Origin: Rhizobium sp. CSW-27
GTDB lineage: Bacteria > Pseudomonadota > Alphaproteobacteria > Rhizobiales > Rhizobiaceae
Direction of reading: 5' to 3'
Assembly: GCF_018760785.1 (NCBI RefSeq)
Contig: NZ_JAHHZO010000002.1
Span: forward strand, 62,001-126,000
DNA length: 64,000 bases
In this document: piece after piece, positions 36,280-45,641 of the stretch
Position numbering within the stretch: position 1 is the first letter of the stretch
How the letters are laid out: each line of letters opens with the position of its first letter
Program-made: the position numbers and the translations under genes
The notes under the pieces: generated by a model
Told to the model about the DNA's origin: nothing
The model's input: the letters and a program-made list of their open reading frames with translations, nothing else
Database searches by the model: none

Positions 36280-38187
36280 ATGGCAGAGATCATCAGTTCC
36301 GGCACGCCATCGTCGGAGGTATCGAACCTGCTGTCTCTTCTAGACCCGATCAATGTCATCGCGCATGATGCGGAAGGCTTCATCCGTCACTGGAGCAGCG
36401 GCAGTGTCGGTCTCTTCGGCTGGCAGGCCGAAGAGGTGGTGGGCCTTGACGTGCTTGCACTGCTGGCGCCGCAGCCACCGATCGTGATGACCGAGGTGAT
36501 CGACGCAATTCGCGCCGAAGGCGCCTTCAAGAGCAATCTCGAATATCGGCACAAGGACGGGCATACGATCTCGGTGCTGAGCCGCTGGATTCTGCAGGAG
36601 ACCGGCGACGGTCCGCTGATCGTGCAGATCAACGAGGATTTTCGCGCCGCCGCCACCATTCAGGAAAATCTTGCTGCGCGCGAGGCGCATTTCCGCTCGA
36701 TCCTGCAGACGGTGCCGGAAGCGATGGTGGTCATCGACGAGGCCGGCATCATCACCTCCTTCTCCTCCACCGCGGAAGACCTGTTCGGTTATGACGCGGA
36801 GGAGGTGGAGGGCCGCAATGTCGCGATCCTCATGCCCTCGCCGGACCGCGAGAACCACGACCGTTACATCGTCAATTACCTGACCAGCGGCCAGCGCCGC
36901 ATCATCGGCCTTGGCCGGGTGGTGAAGGGGCTGCGCAAGGACGGCTCGACCTTCCCTATGGAGCTTGCCGTCGGCGAGGCCGTCTCGAACGGCAGGCGCA
37001 TCTTCACCGGCTTCATCCGCGACCTGACCAGCCGCCACAAGATCGAGGAAGAACTGCGCCAGGCACAGAAGATGGAAGCCATCGGCCAGCTGACCGGCGG
37101 TCTGGCGCACGACTTCAACAACCTGCTCACCATCATCAGCGGCAACCTGGAAATGCTGGAGATGCGGGTGACCGAACCAAAGGCGCAGGTCCTGCTGCGC
37201 GAGGCGCAAGGGGCGACGAATGACGGGGCCAAGCTGACGGGTCAGCTGCTGGCCTTCGGCCGTCGCCAGCCGCTCAACCCGCGCGTCACCGATCTCGGCC
37301 AGATGATTGCGAGCTTCTCGGAGCTGATCCGCCGCACCATCGGCGACCGCATCGAACTGCGCACCACGGTGCGCGGCGGCGGCAACGAAGCGCTTGTGGA
37401 CGGGCCGCAACTGCAGAACGCGCTGCTGAACCTGACGCTGAATGCCCGCGACGCCATGCCGGACGGCGGGCAACTGACGCTTGAGGTCAGCCGCGTTCAT
37501 CTCGATTTCGATTATGCGCAGATGTATCCGCAGGTGCGGGCCGGCGATTACGTGCTGGTTGCCGTCTCCGACACGGGAACGGGCATGACCGAGGAGATCA
37601 AGCAGCGCGCCTTCGAACCCTTTTTCACCACGAAGACCACCGGGGCCGGCACGGGCCTCGGCCTCAGCATGGTTTATGGTTTCGTGCGCCAGTCCGGCGG
37701 CCATATCCAGATCTACAGCGAGCCGGGTCAGGGAACCAGCATCCGGCTGTTCCTGCCGACGGCAAGCCGGGCTGGCGCCACGCTCGCAGCGCCGGAGGTT
37801 CCGGTGGCAGAACCGCAACTGCCCGGAGGCACCGAAACCATTCTCGTTGTCGAAGACGATCCGCGCGTGCGCCGGGTGGCCGTGGCCCGGCTGGAAAATA
37901 CCGGCTACACCGTCCACCAGGCCGCCAATGGCCACGAGGCGCTGGATGTGCTGGACCGGCATCCGGAAGTGGCCCTGCTGTTCACCGATATCGCCATGCC
38001 CGGCATGTCCGGCGACCAGCTGGCGAAGGTGGTGCGCGAGCGCCGGCCGGACATCAAGATCCTGTTCACCTCCGGCTATGCCGAGCCGGAGATCGCCGGC
38101 AAGCAGCTGGCGGCCGACGGAAGCTGGCTGAAGAAACCCTATACCGCCCGCGAGCTTGCGACGCAGCTTCGCCTTCTGCTGGATTGA
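36280..38187 (+). CDS. fixL: Heme-PAS oxygen-sensing hybrid histidine kinase, hFixL type
   Basis: A 635-residue cytosolic hybrid kinase with no membrane segment. A first PAS domain (residues 20-125) is followed by a FixL-like heme PAS (136-250): ENHDRYIVNYL puts the proximal heme ligand at His193, and Arg213 in RIIGLGRVV, 20 residues later, matches the oxygen-stabilising Arg220 of Bradyrhizobium FixL (ligand His200). The transmitter has AHDFNNLL with phospho-accepting His277 and an ATPase domain (TGTGMT, GAGTGLGLSMV). A receiver (about 517-630) has VVEDDP and its Asp near 570 (LLFTDIAMPG). The gene follows fixK in the same operon. Confidence 0.88.
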   Translation: MAEIISSGTPSSEVSNLLSLLDPINVIAHDAEGFIRHWSSGSVGLFGWQAEEVVGLDVLALLAPQPPIVMTEVIDAIRAEGAFKSNLEYRHKDGHTISVLSRWILQETGDGPLIVQINEDFRAAATIQENLAAREAHFRSILQTVPEAMVVIDEAGIITSFSSTAEDLFGYDAEEVEGRNVAILMPSPDRENHDRYIVNYLTSGQRRIIGLGRVVKGLRKDGSTFPMELAVGEAVSNGRRIFTGFIRDLTSRHKIEEELRQAQKMEAIGQLTGGLAHDFNNLLTIISGNLEMLEMRVTEPKAQVLLREAQGATNDGAKLTGQLLAFGRRQPLNPRVTDLGQMIASFSELIRRTIGDRIELRTTVRGGGNEALVDGPQLQNALLNLTLNARDAMPDGGQLTLEVSRVHLDFDYAQMYPQVRAGDYVLVAVSDTGTGMTEEIKQRAFEPFFTTKTTGAGTGLGLSMVYGFVRQSGGHIQIYSEPGQGTSIRLFLPTASRAGATLAAPEVPVAEPQLPGGTETILVVEDDPRVRRVAVARLENTGYTVHQAANGHEALDVLDRHPEVALLFTDIAMPGMSGDQLAKVVRERRPDIKILFTSGYAEPEIAGKQLAADGSWLKKPYTARELATQLRLLLD

Positions 38188-38373
38188 GCGATTGCGCCGG
38201 ATCGAACGGAATGCCGGGGCTTGACCGGCGGCGTGAAGGGCAAGGGCCCCGCCGGCCCTGCCGGAGGCGTGGCGGGCCGTGTCCGGCAACACCGGCATGA
38301 CCGGACGCAATCCATCCTGTCGTCCGGCCGGAATTGCGAGCGCCAGAGCACTGCCCGCTTTTGCCGGACCTGC

Positions 38374-40539
38374 CTAGCCGGCGCGCATCGCAGGGGCGGC
38401 AAGCCGGCTTGGCAGCCTTGCCAGCAGGCCGGCAATGTCGGATGCGGGCATCGAGCGGCCGAACAGATAGCCCTGGCCGCAATCGCATCCCATCATCTTC
38501 AGGGTCAGTTCCTGCTCGATGGTTTCGATGCCTTCGGCAATGGTCGTGACGCCGATGTCGCGGCTGAGCATGATCAGTGCGCGGGTGATGGCGGCATCGC
38601 GCTGGCGCGTCAGCAGATCCCGTACGAAGCCGCGGTCGATCTTCAGCGTGGTGATCGGATAGTGCTGCAGGGTGCCGAGCGACGCATAGCCGGTGCCGAA
38701 ATCGTCGAAGGCAATGCCGACGCCGATCTCGCGCAGCGCGCTGATGAGACGCAGTGACTGGTCGCCATCCGTGAGCGCGGCGGTTTCGGTAATCTCGAGT
38801 TCGAGGAAGCGTGCCTCGACGCCGTGCTGCGCCAGCAGGCGCGAGACCGCCTCCACGAAATCCGGGCTTCGTAACTGCAGGGGAAACAGGTTGACGCTCA
38901 TCTTGACGCGCGGCAGGCCGGCCGCCGCCCACTCGCCCATCTGGCGCACCGCCTCGCCGAGAACCCACCAGCCGACCTCGATGCTGAGCGTGCTTCGCTC
39001 GAGAGCCGGCAGAAATTCCGCAGGCGGCAGCAGTCCGCGCACCGGATGCTGCCAGCGGATGAGGGCTTCCATGCCGCAAAGGCTGTCGTCCTCCAGATTG
39101 ACCTGGGGCTGGTATTGCAGGACGAACTCGCCCTGGCGCAGGGCCCGCACGATGTCGTTGTGCGCGGCCCGGCTGTGGCAGGCCTCCGTCTGCAGGCGCG
39201 TGTCGAAGCCCACGGCCGCGGTGCGTTCCAGCAGGCGCGCATGCGACAGGGCATAGTCTGCCCGGCCAAGCAGGTCGTCGGCCGCCAGTTCCGGTCCGGC
39301 CTCCGCATGGCCAAGGGCGCAGGTGACCTGCAGACGCTGATGGTGAATCTCGAAGGGAGGCTGCAAAGCCTCCAGCAGCGTATCGACAATGTCCTGCAGC
39401 CCTGCCGCATCCAGCGGGGCCGGCAGCAGGATCGCGAACTGGTCAAGGCCCAGTCGGGCCGCCTGCGCGCCGGATGGCAGGCAGAGCCGGATGCGATTGG
39501 CCGCATGGACGAGCAGCGTATCGCTGAGGGATGGCCCCATCTGTTCGCCGATCGCGCCGATCCCGGCAAGCTCCAGGATGATCAGTGCGCCAGCGTTCTG
39601 CTGCCGGCAATGTTCCTGAACAAGGCTTTCGAAACGGTCGCGGTTGAAGAGGCCGGTCAGCCGGTCCTGATGGATGAGGTGTACCACCTCCGGCTCCGCT
39701 GTCCGGCGGTCCGACAGGTCGTCGATGATGCAGCTGTTCCAGACCTTTCCCTGTTCTTTCCAGACTGAGAAGGTCACGGCAATCGGGAATTCGCTGCCAT
39801 CGCTGCGGCAGGCCAGGGTCTCGATCCGCGGACGCTCGACCGGATGCCCGCCTGCGCCAGCGGCAAGGATCATCCCGTGCAGGTAGTGCTCGGTCAGCAG
39901 TCTTGCCGGAATCAGGATGTCGCAGGGCTGCCCCAGCAGATCCTCGCGGCGGAAGCCGAACAGTTGCAGGGCCGCGTCATTGGCGAACGCGATCTCGCCG
40001 TCTTCGCTGAGGCACAGCAGAGCCTGGTCCGTCGCCCGGGCAAAGATTGCCGGCATGCGCTCCAGCTGCCGCTCGCGTTCCGCCAGCAGGTGGTCGGCCG
40101 CAATCCGCGCCACGGCGCGCAGGTTGCGCGCGTCGCTCGGCGAAAAGGTGTCGCGGGCGGCCGGATCGGCGATCCAGAACATGCCGAAACGGTGACCGTC
40201 CGGTTCCTGCAGGCAGGCACCGGCCAGGAAGCCTCTCGCCTCGGCGTCAAAGCCCTCGCTCCGGCCGGTGCGGTCGAGCATCACGACGAGATCCTCGTCC
40301 GGTAGATCAGGCAGGTGAAGAGGGAAGCTACAGCAGTCCGTCAGCGGCAGGATCCGGGCCGGCCCCCGGCAATCGCCGGCAATGGCAATGAAGGCATGTT
40401 CCGTTCCGAACAGCTGGTTGGCAAAGGTGCAGACATGATGCAGACGTGCAACCGTTTCCCGGTTGGCGCAGACATGCTCATCAAATGTGCGGCCATTGCG
40501 GCCACGGCCGGCATCCGCGCCCATATCTCGCTGCATCAT
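38374..40539 (-). CDS. GAF-PAS-GGDEF-EAL protein, probable c-di-GMP phosphodiesterase
   Basis: A 721-residue soluble signalling protein. A GAF-like N-terminal domain (about 15-155), a PAS domain (165-285, ALLCLSEDGEIAFANDAALQLFG), a GGDEF domain (295-445) and an EAL domain (465-715). The GGDEF signature is LGLDQF, so it should lack cyclase activity. The EAL domain is intact: MEALIRWQHP, EITETAAL, DDFGTGYASLG and AEGIET. It therefore probably degrades c-di-GMP, with the dead GGDEF possibly as GTP sensor. It converges on the hybrid kinase gene, 187 bp apart. The start may also be M6. Confidence 0.9.
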   Translation of the reverse strand: MMQRDMGADAGRGRNGRTFDEHVCANRETVARLHHVCTFANQLFGTEHAFIAIAGDCRGPARILPLTDCCSFPLHLPDLPDEDLVVMLDRTGRSEGFDAEARGFLAGACLQEPDGHRFGMFWIADPAARDTFSPSDARNLRAVARIAADHLLAERERQLERMPAIFARATDQALLCLSEDGEIAFANDAALQLFGFRREDLLGQPCDILIPARLLTEHYLHGMILAAGAGGHPVERPRIETLACRSDGSEFPIAVTFSVWKEQGKVWNSCIIDDLSDRRTAEPEVVHLIHQDRLTGLFNRDRFESLVQEHCRQQNAGALIILELAGIGAIGEQMGPSLSDTLLVHAANRIRLCLPSGAQAARLGLDQFAILLPAPLDAAGLQDIVDTLLEALQPPFEIHHQRLQVTCALGHAEAGPELAADDLLGRADYALSHARLLERTAAVGFDTRLQTEACHSRAAHNDIVRALRQGEFVLQYQPQVNLEDDSLCGMEALIRWQHPVRGLLPPAEFLPALERSTLSIEVGWWVLGEAVRQMGEWAAAGLPRVKMSVNLFPLQLRSPDFVEAVSRLLAQHGVEARFLELEITETAALTDGDQSLRLISALREIGVGIAFDDFGTGYASLGTLQHYPITTLKIDRGFVRDLLTRQRDAAITRALIMLSRDIGVTTIAEGIETIEQELTLKMMGCDCGQGYLFGRSMPASDIAGLLARLPSRLAAPAMRAG

Positions 40540-40637
40540 GGCCCCAAAGCATGTGTTTCATGCATAGTTGTATGTAATGAATTAACTCGGTTGTGAAGGC
40601 AAGCATAAACACCGAGTCTGTATCATGATTCTGGTTT

Positions 40638-42407
40638 TCATCCGGCGCGCAGCGGCGAAAGGTGTACAACTTTCGGATCGAGCTGCAAAAATACCTCGGA
40701 ACGTCCAATATAAACGATTGCTGTATTATCAAGGGTTGCCAGAAGCTGCCCGCATTCCTGCTGGGCTTCCGGATCGAGGGTTTCGAGAGCGTCATCGATC
40801 ACCAGCCATTCCGGCTGGATCAGGCGGGCGCTGGCCAGACGCAGGCGGGTGCGGTCTTCGTCGTCCAGGGCCCTGTCCCAGCGTTCGCGGGCATCGAGAC
40901 GTTCCGCCAGGCGGCCGAGCCCGACTGCAGCGAGCGCCTCGGCCAGCTGTTCGTCGGAAAATTCCGACACCTTGCGCGGATAGGCCATGACCTCGCGCAG
41001 GCTCGCATCGGGGAAATAGCCCTTCTGCGGCATGAACAGAACGGTATCGGAGGATGGCATGCGGATCTCGCCGGTTCCCCAGGACCACAGGCCTGCCATG
41101 GCCAGGAACAGCAGGTGACGGTTGGCGCGCGGATCGCCGTTGAACATCACGCGCTCGCCGGGGAGGATGCTGACCTCGCCGGGAAGCTCCATGCCGCGTT
41201 CTCCCTCGCGCGCCCCGGGGCCGGGCAGCAGCACGAGATCGCCGAGCAGGATGCGCCTGTCCGGCGAGGGCGAAAGCAGCGCGGGTGTCGCGTCCGCCTG
41301 TTCCTCCTCGCCGATCTGGCCAAGCGCCCGGCGGAAGACGGCGACGCGATACAGCGCCGCCTTCCAGTCGGCGATCGGGCGGAAATTGTCGACATACCAG
41401 CGCAGTGCCGTGTTGACCTGGTTGAAGGCGCCCACCGCCATCATCAGCCCGCCGAAGGAGATGCTGCCGTTGAAATAGACCGGGGCCGCGATCAGGATCG
41501 GCGCGATCGTCGTCAGCCAGCCAAAGCCGGCCGAGACCCAGGTGAGGTTGGTATAGCCGAGCGCCAGCCGCCGGATGACCTTCAGAACCTCGCTGATCGC
41601 CAGATGAATGCGCCGTCTTTCACTGTCCTCGCCATGGGTCAGCGTGATCGCCATCAGGTTCTCGTTTGTGCGCATCAGCGCAAAGCGCAGTTCGGCTTCT
41701 TTTGAATAGCGCAAGGTGTTGAGCCCGGGCAGCCGTCGGCCGACCAGATTGCTGAGCAGCGAGGCGGTGGCCGCATAAAGCAGTGCCGCCCACACCATGT
41801 AGCCGGGAATGGCGATCTCGCGGCCCTCGATGGTGAAGCTGAAATCGGCGGAAATCGCCCAGAGAACCCCGATGAAGCTCAGCAGCAGGATCGTCGAATT
41901 GACAAGGCCGATGGCAAGCGAGGTCGACAGTTCGGCGAGGTTGCGGGCATCCTCATGCAATCGCTGGTCCGGATTGATGCCGATGGTGCCGAGACTGGCG
42001 AGTTTCAGCGCCCGGCGCGGCGCCATCCACTGATCAACCAGGTCGCGCGCCAGCCCTTCGCGCATGTAGAGCGCGGTCATCTGGTTCAGCCAGGCCTGCA
42101 CGACATTGAGGATCAGCAGCGAGCCCGCAATGACGAAGAACACCTGCAGCTCCGACAGGAAGGCCGGCACGTCGCGCCGCTCCAGCGCATTGTAGAAGGG
42201 TGTGTTCCAGTAGTTCAGCCGGTACTGGGCATAGACCGTGGTGAGGATCACGGCGAGCAGGGCGACCGTCAGCAGCAGGACCCGGTTGCGAACCGTCGAT
42301 CGCCAGAAGGCGCCCATCATCAGCCGTATCTGGGCATCGAAGGTGAAATCGGCACTGTCGATGTCGAATTCCGGCTGCTTGCCGCCGTTCTGGTTGGTCT
42401 CGGTCAT
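40638..42407 (-). CDS. SbmA/BacA-like ABC protein with degenerate ATPase domain
   Basis: A 589-residue protein of the ABC_membrane_2 (SbmA/BacA, YddA, ABCD) family: about six membrane segments in residues 30-330 (WNTPFYNALERRDVPAFLSEL is the family motif) and a C-terminal nucleotide-binding domain. That domain lacks its active residues: the Walker A site is NGDPRANRH, the signature reads LDDEDRTRLRLAS, Walker B is LVIDDALETLD, and the H-loop histidine is an Arg (YIGRSEV). The Q-loop (MPQKGYFPDASLRE) remains. The start at 42407 (MTETNQN) follows GGACGG; 42452 is an alternative. Substrate unknown; related proteins move peptides. Confidence 0.82.
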   Translation of the reverse strand: MTETNQNGGKQPEFDIDSADFTFDAQIRLMMGAFWRSTVRNRVLLLTVALLAVILTTVYAQYRLNYWNTPFYNALERRDVPAFLSELQVFFVIAGSLLILNVVQAWLNQMTALYMREGLARDLVDQWMAPRRALKLASLGTIGINPDQRLHEDARNLAELSTSLAIGLVNSTILLLSFIGVLWAISADFSFTIEGREIAIPGYMVWAALLYAATASLLSNLVGRRLPGLNTLRYSKEAELRFALMRTNENLMAITLTHGEDSERRRIHLAISEVLKVIRRLALGYTNLTWVSAGFGWLTTIAPILIAAPVYFNGSISFGGLMMAVGAFNQVNTALRWYVDNFRPIADWKAALYRVAVFRRALGQIGEEEQADATPALLSPSPDRRILLGDLVLLPGPGAREGERGMELPGEVSILPGERVMFNGDPRANRHLLFLAMAGLWSWGTGEIRMPSSDTVLFMPQKGYFPDASLREVMAYPRKVSEFSDEQLAEALAAVGLGRLAERLDARERWDRALDDEDRTRLRLASARLIQPEWLVIDDALETLDPEAQQECGQLLATLDNTAIVYIGRSEVFLQLDPKVVHLSPLRAG

Positions 42408-42715
42408 GTCGCCGTCCGCGTTGTCCTGCCGTTGCCGGAGGTTTCCGGCCATTCTAGTTCCGTATGGCTTCATTTTACCTAAAGCCCATGGCGGGGATTT
42501 GCGCCAGCCCCTTGCCCCTTGGGGAAAGGCGCCTTGCGGCGCGTGGTCGGCCCATGCGGTGCGAAAAATTATTATAGACTTAAAATTTCTCTCTTGCATG
42601 CGCGGCGGTCCGGTGCAATTCTTTGCCCATCAAGAGGCGGAAACAGCCTCGAAAGGTGCGTGTGCGGGAGAGGAAACCCGCGCGACGATGCCTCAAGACA
42701 GAAGGGAACAGAGCC
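42408..42715. other. Divergent region between the ABC protein and aryl-CoA ligase genes
   Basis: A 308-bp stretch. An in-frame ATG at 42452 could extend the ABC protein by 15 residues. An A+T-rich patch at 42565-42600 may hold promoters. I see no repeats or genes of note. Confidence 0.4.
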
Positions 42716-44344
42716 ATGCTGGGACCCACCAGTCACGTGGATACGTTTGCGCGCGACAATCTTCCGCCCTTCGAACAGTGGCCGGATCTGCTGCTCGACG
42801 GCTTCGATTATCCCGACCATCTCAATGCCGCCGTGGAACTGACCGACCGCATGGTCGAGAAGGGCTTCGGCGATCATACGGCGCTGATCGGCAACGGCCG
42901 CCGGCGCACCTACAAGGAACTGGCGGACTGGACGAACCGGATTGCCCGTGCCCTGGTCGAGGATTACGGGCTGAAGCCCGGCAACCGCGTGCTGATCCGC
43001 TCCGCCAACAATCCGGCCATGGTCGCCTGCTGGCTGGCCGCGACCAAGGCGGGCGCGGTGGTGGTGAACACCATGCCGATGCTGCGCGCCGGCGAACTGG
43101 CCAAGATCGTCGACAAGGCGGAAATCTCCATGGCGCTGTGCGACACGCGCCTGATGGATGAACTGGTCGCCGTCGCCAAGGAAAGCCGCTTCCTCTCCCA
43201 GGTGATCGGTTTTGACGGTACCGCCAACCATGACGCCGAACTCGATCGCGCCGCCCTGAACAAGCCGGTCCGCTTCGATGCCGTGCTGACGGGGCGCGAC
43301 GACGTGGCACTGCTCGGCTTCACATCCGGCTCGACCGGCGTTCCGAAGGCGACGATGCATTTCCATCGCGATCTGCTGATCATTGCGGATGCCTATGCCA
43401 AGGAAGTGCTGAACGTGACGCCGGAGGATGTCTTCGTCGGCTCGCCGCCGCTCGCCTTCACCTTCGGTCTTGGCGGGCTTGCCATCTTCCCCTTGCGCTT
43501 CGGTGCGGCCGCCACCCTGCTCGAACATGCCACGCCGCCGAAGATGATGGAGATCATCGAGACCTACAGGGCGACGATCTGCTTTACCGCCCCCACCGCC
43601 TATCGCGCCATGCTGGCGGCCATGGACGAGGGCAGGGCGGACCTGTCGTCGCTGCGCATCGCGGTCTCTGCCGGCGAAACGCTGCCCGGCCCGGTGTTCG
43701 AGGAATGGACCTCGAAGACCGGCAAGCCGATCCTCGATGGCATCGGCGCCACCGAGATGCTGCACATCTTCATTTCCAACAGGCTCGGGGAAGCGAAGCC
43801 CTATTGCACCGGTCGCCCGCTGACCGGCTATCAGGCGAAGATCGTCGACGAGCAGATGAACGAGGTGCCGCGCGGCGAGATCGGCCGGCTGGCCGTGAAG
43901 GGGCCGATCGGCTGCCGCTACATGGCCGACGAGCGCCAGATGGAATATGTGCGCGACGGCTGGAACCTGACAGGCGACAGCTTTACCCAGGACGCGGACG
44001 GCTATTTCCATTTCGCCGCCCGTTCCGACGACATGATCGTCTCGGCCGGCTACAACATTGCCGGACCGGAAGTGGAGGCGGCTCTCCTGAAGCATGAGGC
44101 GGTGCTGGAATGCGCCGTGATCGGCGTGCCGGACGAGGAGCGCGGCCATATCGTGCAGGCGCATGTGGTGCTGACGGACAAGGCGCAGGCCTGCGAGGCT
44201 CTCGTGAAGTTGCTGCAGGAACACGTGAAGTCGGTGATCGCGCCCTACAAGTATCCACGGTCGATCATCTTCGTCGATGCATTGCCGAAGACCGAATCCG
44301 GCAAGATCCAGCGCTTCCGTCTCAAGCAGGATCGGGCGGCCTGA
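42716..44344 (+). CDS. Aryl-CoA ligase, 2-aminobenzoate/benzoate-CoA ligase type
   Basis: A 542-residue AMP-forming acyl-CoA ligase. The P-loop is LLGFTSGSTGVPKATMHFHRD, the GATE motif is DGIGATEMLHIF, YMADERQMEYVRDGWNLTGD and RSDDMIVSAGYNIAGPEVE follow, and the catalytic lysine is in LPKTESGKIQR. The N terminus SHVDTFARDNLPPFEQWP and the LGGLAIFPLRFGA segment are typical of the benzoate/anthranilate-CoA ligase branch. The ATG at 42716 follows GAAGGGA. It heads a row with a branched-chain-type ABC importer, so the imported compound is probably its substrate acid. The exact acid is not determined. Confidence 0.85.
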   Translation: MLGPTSHVDTFARDNLPPFEQWPDLLLDGFDYPDHLNAAVELTDRMVEKGFGDHTALIGNGRRRTYKELADWTNRIARALVEDYGLKPGNRVLIRSANNPAMVACWLAATKAGAVVVNTMPMLRAGELAKIVDKAEISMALCDTRLMDELVAVAKESRFLSQVIGFDGTANHDAELDRAALNKPVRFDAVLTGRDDVALLGFTSGSTGVPKATMHFHRDLLIIADAYAKEVLNVTPEDVFVGSPPLAFTFGLGGLAIFPLRFGAAATLLEHATPPKMMEIIETYRATICFTAPTAYRAMLAAMDEGRADLSSLRIAVSAGETLPGPVFEEWTSKTGKPILDGIGATEMLHIFISNRLGEAKPYCTGRPLTGYQAKIVDEQMNEVPRGEIGRLAVKGPIGCRYMADERQMEYVRDGWNLTGDSFTQDADGYFHFAARSDDMIVSAGYNIAGPEVEAALLKHEAVLECAVIGVPDEERGHIVQAHVVLTDKAQACEALVKLLQEHVKSVIAPYKYPRSIIFVDALPKTESGKIQRFRLKQDRAA

Positions 44345-44495
44345 CGTCCATCCGGCACCCGCGACATGTGGATGATCGCTTTCGACTAGGAAAATATCCC
44401 CGCCTGCGTCTATGGTTGCGTCGGGGATGACAGAACGGCCGCAAAAGGTCGCACATCACAGAGTGGGACGTCAAAGAACAACGGGAGTGCATCAC

Positions 44496-45632
44496 ATGAA
44501 GACTTTTCTGAAGGCGGCGACGCTGACGCTGACGCTTGGCGCCTCGTCTCTTGCCATGGCGGAGCCGGTGAAGATCGGCCTGATCACCACGCTTTCCGGC
44601 GGCGGTGCAGGCCTGGGCGTCGATACGCGCGACGGTTTCATGCTGGCCATCAAGCAGTCCGGCAACAAGGATATCACCGTCATCACCGAAGACGATGCAC
44701 AGAAGCCGGAACTGGCCGTGCAGATCGCCGACAAGATGATCCAGAGCGACAAGGTGGATATCCTGACCGGCATCGTCTGGTCGAACCTTCTGATGGCGGT
44801 CGTGCCGGGTGCCGTGGCGCAGGGCAAGATCTACGTCTCGACCAATGCCGCACCGGCGGCGCTTGCCGGCGAAAAGTGCGATCCGCTCTATTTCAATGCC
44901 GCCTATCAGAACGACAATCTTCACGAGGCCATGGGCGAATATGCCAACAAGGTCTACAAGAAGATGTTCATCATGGCGCCCAACTATCCGGCGGGCAAGG
45001 ATTCGCTGACCGGCTTCAAGCGCTATTACAAGGGCGAACTGGCGAACGAGGTCTATACCAAGGTCGGCCAGACGGATTACGCCGCCGAGATCGCCCAGAT
45101 CCGCGCCTCCGGCGCCGATGCGGCCTTCGTCTTCCTGCCGGGCGGCATGGGCATTGCCTTCATGAAGCAGTATGCACAGTCCGGTGTGAAGATCCCGGTC
45201 ATCGGCCCCGGCTTCTCCTTCAGCCAGGACGTGCTGCCGGCGATCGGCGACGCGGCGCTTGGTGCCAAGGCCTCCGGCCAGTGGGCAAAGGACCTCGATA
45301 ACGCCGCCAACAAGAAATTCGTGCCGGCCTTCCAGGCGGAATACGGGCGCCTGCCGTCGATCTATGCCGTGCAGGCCTATGATGCGGCACAGCTGATCCT
45401 GGCCGCTGCCTCCAAGGCAAGCGTCAAGGATGTGAAGGCCTTCACGACGGAACTCAGCAAGGCGGACATCCAGTCGCCGCGTGGAAAATTCAAGTTCAAC
45501 ACCAACCGCCACCCGATCCAGGACATCTACCTGACCGAAGTGGTGAAGGACAACGGCACGCTGACCAACAAGATCGTCGAGAAGATCTTCACCGATCACG
45601 GCGATGCCTATGCGAAAGACTGCAAGAAGTAA
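44496..45632 (+). CDS. Periplasmic substrate-binding protein of a Liv-type importer
   Basis: A 378-residue binding protein of the branched-chain amino acid/aromatic group (type I fold). The signal peptide is residues 1-23 (LAMA-EP). PVKIGLITTLSGGGAGLGVDTRDGF opens the mature protein; VQIADKMIQSDKVDILTGIVWSN and ALAGEKCDPLYFN (with a cysteine as in many aromatic-binding members) line the ligand cleft. ACGGGAG precedes the ATG at 44496. It is 151 bp after the ligase and 9 bp before the first permease gene. Confidence 0.92.
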   Translation: MKTFLKAATLTLTLGASSLAMAEPVKIGLITTLSGGGAGLGVDTRDGFMLAIKQSGNKDITVITEDDAQKPELAVQIADKMIQSDKVDILTGIVWSNLLMAVVPGAVAQGKIYVSTNAAPAALAGEKCDPLYFNAAYQNDNLHEAMGEYANKVYKKMFIMAPNYPAGKDSLTGFKRYYKGELANEVYTKVGQTDYAAEIAQIRASGADAAFVFLPGGMGIAFMKQYAQSGVKIPVIGPGFSFSQDVLPAIGDAALGAKASGQWAKDLDNAANKKFVPAFQAEYGRLPSIYAVQAYDAAQLILAAASKASVKDVKAFTTELSKADIQSPRGKFKFNTNRHPIQDIYLTEVVKDNGTLTNKIVEKIFTDHGDAYAKDCKK

Positions 45633-45641
45633 GGCGCGTTC

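Noticed and set aside
38188..38373. Possible terminator between the converging kinase and EAL genes
   Set aside because: Several GC-rich inverted patches occur but none is followed by a T-run on either strand.
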